This document shows, piece by piece, positions 58,440 to 64,000 of a DNA stretch of 64,000 nucleotides. How positions within the stretch are numbered: the stretch's first letter is position 1; each line of letters opens with the position of its first letter. The DNA is from Treponema sp. (GTDB taxonomy: Bacteria > Spirochaetota > Spirochaetia > Treponematales > Treponemataceae). Under the pieces are notes generated by a model. The model was given only the letters and a program-made list of their open reading frames with translations. It was not told the origin of the DNA and did not search any database. The translations under genes were made by a program, and so were the position numbers. The DNA is taken from positions 62,001 to 126,000 of the forward strand of contig JAFZOJ010000034.1 of assembly GCA_017550685.1 (NCBI GenBank), in the 5' to 3' direction.

Positions 58440-60308
58440 ATGACTTTATTCTCAATCTATTTACTGTTTTTTGGTTTATCAACTGTAATAGGAGTTCCAC
58501 TTCTTTCATCTTTTCAGGTTACGCAGATAAAGGGTTCTACCTGGCTGGATTGGGCAACACATCTTGGTGCTTCTTTAGGTCCGGCAGCAGGTATCTTTGT
58601 AATTATTTCCCTTCTGGTATTTTTTATGCTCAAGCCTCTGGAAAAAATGATTAAGGAAAGCGAAACCCGCGATCTTTCAGAGGACGAAAAGCTTAAGGCC
58701 CAGGGAATTTTGAACAGAATTAACATAATTTCCATTATTTCAATTCTCTGCGGTTATCCTATTGGTAACGGTACAACAATCATCATCAAAACACTTTCGG
58801 GCGGTCTTGATTATAACGGCGTAGACCTTTTTATGATTCTTATTCTGGTAATACTTTATGCTTTTCTTGCCATTTCTTATTCTACTACATGCTTTACAAT
58901 TATGGCCCACGAGCAGATTTCAAAGCTCAAAATTCAGAATACAGATAACATGAAAAACTCCCGCTATACACTTTCGCTTGGAATTATCTTTATTAACGTA
59001 ATTCTTATTACCGGCTGGCATATATTGATGTCGGGCTATAGTGCAGTAAGACGCGGCTGGACAATGAATTTGTTTTTGCGAAAAGGCCTTTATGCCCTTG
59101 TTTTGAGCATGGCTATTTCGCTGCCGGTTTGTATTCTGGTTTTGTATCAGTTAAGAAAGCGCTTTAGAATTACTGTAGAACAGATTGATACCCTGCGCGA
59201 AAAAGGTGATCTTTGTACACGACTTAACATCGGTACTTTTGATGACTTTGGTGTAATCATGACTTCTATGAACAAGCTCATGGACTTCCTTCATACTTCG
59301 CTTACTACACTCAGAAACGAATCGGGTTCGGTAGGTACTGCGGCAACAGAGCTTCTTTCCATTACAGACAATACCAACACAAGTATGGATATGATTGTTG
59401 CAAGTATTGAAGAGATGAAGCGCCAGAACGAAGAAAAGGACAGACTGCTTACATCTGCAAAAGAAAGTATTACCAAGCTTAGTGACGAAGCTGCTCAGGT
59501 TAGTTCTACAATGCAGGAGCAGTCTATTGCCGAGGAACAGAATGCCGAAGCCGTAACTCAGATGGCCGAAAATACAACCCAGATTAACAACCTTATTCAG
59601 CAGGCAAAAGAGCTTTCCAAGAATCTTTCTGAATCTTCGGATGCAGGTTCTTCGGAAGTTGAAAAGACCGAGCTTGTAATTAATTCGGTTAGTGAAAAAT
59701 CAAAGATGATGTCCGAGGTTATTCAGGTAATTCAGCAGGTTGCAAGCCAGACCAACCTTCTTGCCATGAACGCTGCAATTGAGGCTGCACACGCCGGTGA
59801 GGCAGGACAGGGATTCTCGGTAGTTGCTGACGAAATCCGTAAGCTTGCCGAAAGCACACAGAGCCAGGCCAAGAGCATTAAGGATTTGATTATAGAAATT
59901 ACAAATGCAATTCATCAGGGTTCTTCGAGCATGCAGGATACCAAGGCAATGTTCTACAAGATCCGTCAGGAAATTGGTACACAGACAAACGTCGTAGAAG
60001 ACATTGCAAGAACTATGGAAGTTCAGTCTACAGGTGCAGAAGAAATTCTTTCAAATACAAACAAGATTTCTCAGAATATTCAGAGTGTTACATCCCTTAT
60101 CCGCAATCAGGCAAATTATACTGATAACATAAGGGGCGGTATTGATATGGTTGTAGAGCTTTCTAAGAAGATTGACGCTTCAATGAACCTTTCCGTAAAC
60201 ATTCTGCGTGATTTCTCACAATCAATTGGTATTGTAAACGAAAAGGCTCATGATAACGAAAAGTCTGTACAGACTATTAATGATGCCCTTTGTAAGTTTG
60301 AGCTTTAA
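58440..60308 (+). CDS. Methyl-accepting chemotaxis protein with multi-helix membrane region
   Basis: A 622-residue chemoreceptor. About six membrane helices fill residues 5-245 (no large periplasmic domain), followed by a HAMP-like linker and the coiled-coil signalling domain. The tip is diagnostic: [20 protein letters not shown], then [16 protein letters not shown]. It signals to CheA through CheW. The absent periplasmic sensor suggests that it senses membrane state or small solutes in the bilayer. It is transcribed convergently with the second chemoreceptor gene, two bases apart. Confidence 0.92.
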   Translation: MTLFSIYLLFFGLSTVIGVPLLSSFQVTQIKGSTWLDWATHLGASLGPAAGIFVIISLLVFFMLKPLEKMIKESETRDLSEDEKLKAQGILNRINIISIISILCGYPIGNGTTIIIKTLSGGLDYNGVDLFMILILVILYAFLAISYSTTCFTIMAHEQISKLKIQNTDNMKNSRYTLSLGIIFINVILITGWHILMSGYSAVRRGWTMNLFLRKGLYALVLSMAISLPVCILVLYQLRKRFRITVEQIDTLREKGDLCTRLNIGTFDDFGVIMTSMNKLMDFLHTSLTTLRNESGSVGTAATELLSITDNTNTSMDMIVASIEEMKRQNEEKDRLLTSAKESITKLSDEAAQVSSTMQEQSIAEEQNAEAVTQMAENTTQINNLIQQAKELSKNLSESSDAGSSEVEKTELVINSVSEKSKMMSEVIQVIQQVASQTNLLAMNAAIEAAHAGEAGQGFSVVADEIRKLAESTQSQAKSIKDLIIEITNAIHQGSSSMQDTKAMFYKIRQEIGTQTNVVEDIARTMEVQSTGAEEILSNTNKISQNIQSVTSLIRNQANYTDNIRGGIDMVVELSKKIDASMNLSVNILRDFSQSIGIVNEKAHDNEKSVQTINDALCKFEL

Positions 60309-60310
60309 TC

Positions 60311-62380
60311 TTAAACCTTAAACTGTTTAATCTGTGAACTGATTTTAGATACGCTGTTTCGTACGTTGCGGGAGTTAATCGAAAGGGTTTCTCCTGCTTC
60401 GACGATTTTTTGTGTACCAAAGGCCATTTCACACATATTCTGGGCCATTTCGGTAGTTGCGTTCTGCAGCTGATTAACCTTTTCCATAACAAGTCTGTTA
60501 CCCTTGGTCATAGTCTCGCTGGCATTGCGTACTTCGCGGGTGCTTTCGTTAAGGGTCTGCAAAGAAAGATTAATCTGTTTTGAACCTTCGGTCTGTTCGG
60601 TCATAGAATCTTTAATCTGGCGTACAAGACTGTCGGTTTCGTTAATCATATTGGCAAGTGTATTGTAAGATTCCAGAGATTCGGCAGAAGCAAGGGTTAC
60701 ACCGGAAATAGATTCACGGATTTTTGTAAGCTGTTCACCGATTTTCTGTGACTGTTCAGAAGAGTCTTCGGAAAGCTTACGGATTTCGTCGGCTACAACA
60801 GAGAATCCTTTACCTGCTTCTCCGGCGTGCGCAGCTTCGATGGCGGCGTTCATAGCCAGAAGGTTTGTCTGTTCTGCAATACCCTGAATTACGGTATTTG
60901 CTTCTTCCAGCATGGCCGATTCATCTTGAATCTTGATAATTCTGTCGTTTACGATAACCTGCTTGTCGGCTCCGTTTCTTACATTGCCTTCGAGCTTACC
61001 GAATGATGCGGCCATTTTATCTACAATGCCATTTACCGAAGCAATATTGCTTACAATTTCTTCTACTGTTGCCGAAGCCTGTGTAACTTCGCTTACCTGA
61101 ATATTAATAAGGTTATCAAGGGAGCCGATATCTTCGCTTACCGAGCCAACCTGATTAACGGCTTCCATAACGGTACGGGCCTGGTATTCAACCTGCTCCT
61201 GAACCTTGTTTATGCTGGAAGACATTTCGGTCATGATGTTTGAAGTGTCGGCTGCAGAATGATTCATATCATCACTTACATTATCAAGGGTTTCCTGAGA
61301 AGATTTGATGTCCATGATAATTCCGCGCAGCTTGTCGGTAAACAAGTTAAAGCCGTTTACAACGTTACCAATTTCGTCCTTGTTCTTTACGCTGATTTTG
61401 CGTGTAAGGTCGGCACTGTCGCTGGCAAGGTCTGTAATGGAATCTGTAACTTCGAGCAGCGGCTTGAGGAAGCTTGTCATTGCAATAAGGAAGGTAAGGA
61501 ATACGATTACAAATGCGGCAAGTACACAGTAAATGATTGAAGTCTTGATATGCTTAAGACCGCCAAAATAATAATCATAAGGGAGGGTACAGATTACAAG
61601 CCAGTCTGTTTTTGAAGGTACAGGCTTGGCTATAAAGGACATTTTTTCGCCGGTGATGGAATCGGTATATTCCATAATGTCGTAGTTGCCGTCAAAGGCA
61701 GCCTGAACTGTTTTGGCAAGCTCTACGTTTTTTTCAAAATCTATGTTTGTATGGTCGGCCTGGCCAATAATTTCGCCGGTTTCCTTGTTGATTACAAAAG
61801 GATGGTTTTCGCGGCCAAAGGTAATATTAGAAACTATGTGGGAAATGCGGTTTCCTTTGATTACAGAAACTGCTACACCGCAGATTTTATCACGGTAGTT
61901 ACGTACAGGAACTGCATAGAACATAAGGACTGCGTTGATTACAGATGAAAAAGCAGGGTCGGCAACGTAATTTTTGCCTTTCATTGCCTGTTCAAAGTAA
62001 ACACGACCGGCTGCAAGGTTGAGCTTTTGGCCTGTAGAACGGATAAAGGTAAAGCCCTCTGAATCGTAAAAGGCGCAGTTTTCGTATTTTTCTTTATTAA
62101 GGTTTACAACTTCGGCCATCTGATGGTTTTTTTCGTCGAGTGAAACCTCAGGATCGCGGGCAAAAGGCATCTGGGCAATGGAGCTCAAAAGCATGAATTC
62201 CTTTTGATTGAGCTCATCAATCTGGTTTGTTATGTCTGAAGAAAGCGAAAACAGATTGCTTTTAGCCGACTCTTTAAGAGTTTTTTCGGCAAAATAGTAA
62301 GACAGGGAACCTACAGTTAAGATTCCAAGAAGTACTATAGAAATTGTAATTATTATAAGTTTACCTTTGATACTATGCAT
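60311..62380 (-). CDS. Methyl-accepting chemotaxis protein with Cache sensor
   Basis: A 689-residue chemoreceptor. A membrane helix (about residues 8-30) leads to a periplasmic dCache-type sensor domain over about 35-280 ([40 protein letters not shown]), then a second helix at about 285-307, HAMP and the signalling domain with [20 protein letters not shown] and [16 protein letters not shown]. Cache domains commonly bind amino acids or carboxylates; the ligand is not predictable. GGGAG precedes the ATG. It converges on the other chemoreceptor gene. Confidence 0.95.
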   Translation of the reverse strand: MHSIKGKLIIITISIVLLGILTVGSLSYYFAEKTLKESAKSNLFSLSSDITNQIDELNQKEFMLLSSIAQMPFARDPEVSLDEKNHQMAEVVNLNKEKYENCAFYDSEGFTFIRSTGQKLNLAAGRVYFEQAMKGKNYVADPAFSSVINAVLMFYAVPVRNYRDKICGVAVSVIKGNRISHIVSNITFGRENHPFVINKETGEIIGQADHTNIDFEKNVELAKTVQAAFDGNYDIMEYTDSITGEKMSFIAKPVPSKTDWLVICTLPYDYYFGGLKHIKTSIIYCVLAAFVIVFLTFLIAMTSFLKPLLEVTDSITDLASDSADLTRKISVKNKDEIGNVVNGFNLFTDKLRGIIMDIKSSQETLDNVSDDMNHSAADTSNIMTEMSSSINKVQEQVEYQARTVMEAVNQVGSVSEDIGSLDNLINIQVSEVTQASATVEEIVSNIASVNGIVDKMAASFGKLEGNVRNGADKQVIVNDRIIKIQDESAMLEEANTVIQGIAEQTNLLAMNAAIEAAHAGEAGKGFSVVADEIRKLSEDSSEQSQKIGEQLTKIRESISGVTLASAESLESYNTLANMINETDSLVRQIKDSMTEQTEGSKQINLSLQTLNESTREVRNASETMTKGNRLVMEKVNQLQNATTEMAQNMCEMAFGTQKIVEAGETLSINSRNVRNSVSKISSQIKQFKV

Positions 62381-62449
62381 GATATCTCCCTTTTTAGTGG
62401 TTTATATTATAAAATACTATTCTAAAAATGACAAACCCTTTAAAAGTGT

Positions 62450-64000
62450 TTACATTTGCTGGATGCGGTACATAGGGGTGCAGCCCGGGCAAAGCTCCAG
62501 GATATTGTGTTCGCAGGATAGGAATTCTGTAGGGTCGTGGGTTACGTGCAGCATAGTTGTGGTGTTGCCCTGGCCAATGAGCAGCATAAGATGAAGTATT
62601 TTTTCGCGGTAGTTCTGGTCAAGTCCGTGGCAGGGTTCGTCTAAAATGAGCAGGGAAGGGCATTTTACGACAGCCCTAAGGATGAGGATTGCGCGCTGTT
62701 CACCGTAGCTTAAAGAGCCAAAGGTTTCTTTTTCACGGCCGGCAAAACCACCAAGACTGAGCCAGCGGTTTGCAAGGGATATTTCTGTATCTTTGGCGGG
62801 TTCGTAAAGGCCAATGGAGTCGCGGAAGCCGGAAATTATGACATTCTGCAGGCTTGTGCCGCCGAGCATCCTGTATTCTACGTGCAGACGGTAGGAAACA
62901 ATGCCCAGATGCTTTTTTATATCCCATATGGTTTCGCCCGATCCGCGTTTGAGGCCGAATAATCTTACGTCGTTGCCAAAAACCTGCATGTTGTCGCCGG
63001 TTATAAGTTCAAGGAGGGTGGTTTTTCCGCTTCCGTTTGGGCCGCGTATGAGCCAGTGGCTGCCTTTTTCTACGGTCCAGGTAAGGTTCTGGAGTACCTT
63101 GTGGTCATTCCAGCCTACGTTTACATTAGTCATCTGCACCAGAGGGGCATTTTCAAAGTTTGGGAACACTGCCTGGTCTGCTTTTTCGTCCCTTGTAACG
63201 GCGGTTTCCTGCCTGGTGATGTTATAAAGCTGGGTAAAAATTTCTTTTTCCTGCTCCAGAATTTTCTGGGACATAAGGTTTCTTTGTTCAAGGAGCTTTT
63301 CGTATTCACTGCGCGGGCCGCAAAAGCTTATTTTTTTGTCTGTAAATTCCAGGACGTTGGTAATTGTGTCAGGAATTTCGTTCCAGCGCTCCATGCCAAG
63401 AATAATGTATGGTTTTGTGGTTTTGGTAACAAAGTCAAAGATGATGTGGCGGCTTTCGGCATCCAGGCCGGCAAAAGGGTCGGAAAGGACGAGCAGCTGT
63501 TTACCGCTGACAAGAGCACGGGTAAGCAGGGTACGCCTTATTTCGCCGGTAGACATGTATTTGAGCCCGCGGTCCAGGATTTTTTGTACACCTGTAAGTG
63601 CTATCTGCGGGTTGTTTTCCAGATTTTCAGTTTGCGAGGGGTCCAGCGCCTCCGAAATAAAAACTCTTCCTGTGCGGCCAATGTCAACGCCGTCTTCCAT
63701 AAAGTCGCTTTCATCATTTTCGCGTTCTTCCTGAATCAGACGCGCTGCTTTTTCCAGGGAAACAATTTCTGTGGACTGCAAAAAAAGGTTGGAATACAGG
63801 GAAACGGGTGAATTTTCATTATTACAAGGGTTTGGAACTATCTTAAGGCCTGTCTGACCGCCAAGAGCATTCAGAAAATCAGCTTTACCGCCGCCGTTTG
63901 GACCTGTTACAAGCCATTTTTCACCTTCTTTCATAGTCCAGTTGATCTGCTGGATTAAGGTTGAGCGGGAATTTTCAATACGGCAGTTAATTATCTGAAT
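62450..64000 (-). CDS. Twin-ATPase ABC protein, ModF-like (runs off right edge)
   Basis: At least 517 codons, open to the right edge: upstream of the first in-frame ATG (63934) the frame continues as typical ABC sequence (IENSRSTLIQQINWTM). Two ATP-binding domains are visible. Domain 2 is standard: GPNGSGKTTLLEL, signature LSYGEQRAILILRAV and Walker B LLILDEPCHGLD. Domain 1 is altered: Walker A GPNGGGKAD has Ala instead of Ser/Thr, and Walker B is LLVLSDPFAGLD instead of DEP. The arrangement resembles ModF-type molybdate-related or other twin-ATPase proteins, without membrane partners seen here. Role unproven. Confidence 0.8.
   Translation of the reverse strand: MQIINCRIENSRSTLIQQINWTMKEGEKWLVTGPNGGGKADFLNALGGQTGLKIVPNPCNNENSPVSLYSNLFLQSTEIVSLEKAARLIQEERENDESDFMEDGVDIGRTGRVFISEALDPSQTENLENNPQIALTGVQKILDRGLKYMSTGEIRRTLLTRALVSGKQLLVLSDPFAGLDAESRHIIFDFVTKTTKPYIILGMERWNEIPDTITNVLEFTDKKISFCGPRSEYEKLLEQRNLMSQKILEQEKEIFTQLYNITRQETAVTRDEKADQAVFPNFENAPLVQMTNVNVGWNDHKVLQNLTWTVEKGSHWLIRGPNGSGKTTLLELITGDNMQVFGNDVRLFGLKRGSGETIWDIKKHLGIVSYRLHVEYRMLGGTSLQNVIISGFRDSIGLYEPAKDTEISLANRWLSLGGFAGREKETFGSLSYGEQRAILILRAVVKCPSLLILDEPCHGLDQNYREKILHLMLLIGQGNTTTMLHVTHDPTEFLSCEHNILELCPGCTPMYRIQQM

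Noticed and set aside
1..64000. tRNA, rRNA, CRISPR, transposase or prophage
   Set aside because: No cloverleaf with a T-loop, no rRNA landmark, no direct repeat-spacer array and no integrase or transposase motif was seen; the repeats found are short palindromes only.

Overview
The window looks like a chromosomal segment of a host-associated, fibre-degrading Treponema-type spirochaete. This is inferred from gene content, not from a marker gene: no rRNA or tRNA gene was found. The pointers are abundant lipoproteins and small exported proteins, two methyl-accepting chemotaxis proteins, tandem HD-GYP and EAL proteins, a bactofilin/M23 peptidase/YaaR/RicT cluster, a split proton-translocating transhydrogenase, and cytoplasmic xylan-type enzymes (GH43, GH120). 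Base composition is moderately AT-rich. There is no prophage, transposase, integrase or CRISPR array, so this is mostly ordinary chromosome with many short palindromic repeats.

Layout. 0-10 kb: exported barrel-like protein, Nudix hydrolase with an S41-like protease, GH43 glycosidase, MATE exporter, metallophosphoesterase, a large Ig-like lipoprotein, a YkgJ cysteine-cluster protein and an amidohydrolase. 10-17 kb: a small accessory stretch (two coupled lipoproteins, an XRE regulator, a ParE/antitoxin pair, a lipoprotein with an apparent frameshift), then a GH120 beta-xylosidase and htpG. 17-24 kb: SGNH esterase, HD-GYP and degenerate-GGDEF/EAL proteins, and an acyl-CoA ligase divergent from a TetR regulator across a clear operator. 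24-37 kb, nearly all minus strand: anchored propeller protein, aspS, HlyIII-family protein, rlmB-like methyltransferase, YchJ-like protein, a UrtA-like binding lipoprotein paired with a propeller-receptor adenylate cyclase, glmS and guaA. 38-46 kb: a GH-like TIM-barrel protein, ybaK, a cobalamin riboswitch leading a lipoprotein and a TonB-dependent receptor, and pntAA-pntAB-pntB. 46-53 kb: YgjV-GNAT fusion, exported proteins, proS, ricT, yaaR, bactofilin and M23 peptidase. 53-64 kb: an 894-residue lipoprotein translationally coupled to a barrel-like protein, a GerMN protein, two chemoreceptors, and a twin-ATPase ModF-like protein running off the right edge.

Functional themes. (i) Intracellular xylo-oligosaccharide use (GH43, GH120, possibly the SGNH esterase and the GH-like protein). 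(ii) Second-messenger signalling: c-di-GMP degradation by two adjacent enzymes and cAMP synthesis by an extracytoplasmic receptor whose residues specify ATP. (iii) Vitamin B12 uptake under riboswitch control. (iv) Envelope shape and outer-membrane modules.

The most unusual signals are two families of short palindromes, one of which sits in frame inside the essential genes aspS and guaA, and a recurring promoter layout with the -10 box 6-9 bases before the start codon, which predicts leaderless mRNAs for about eleven genes.
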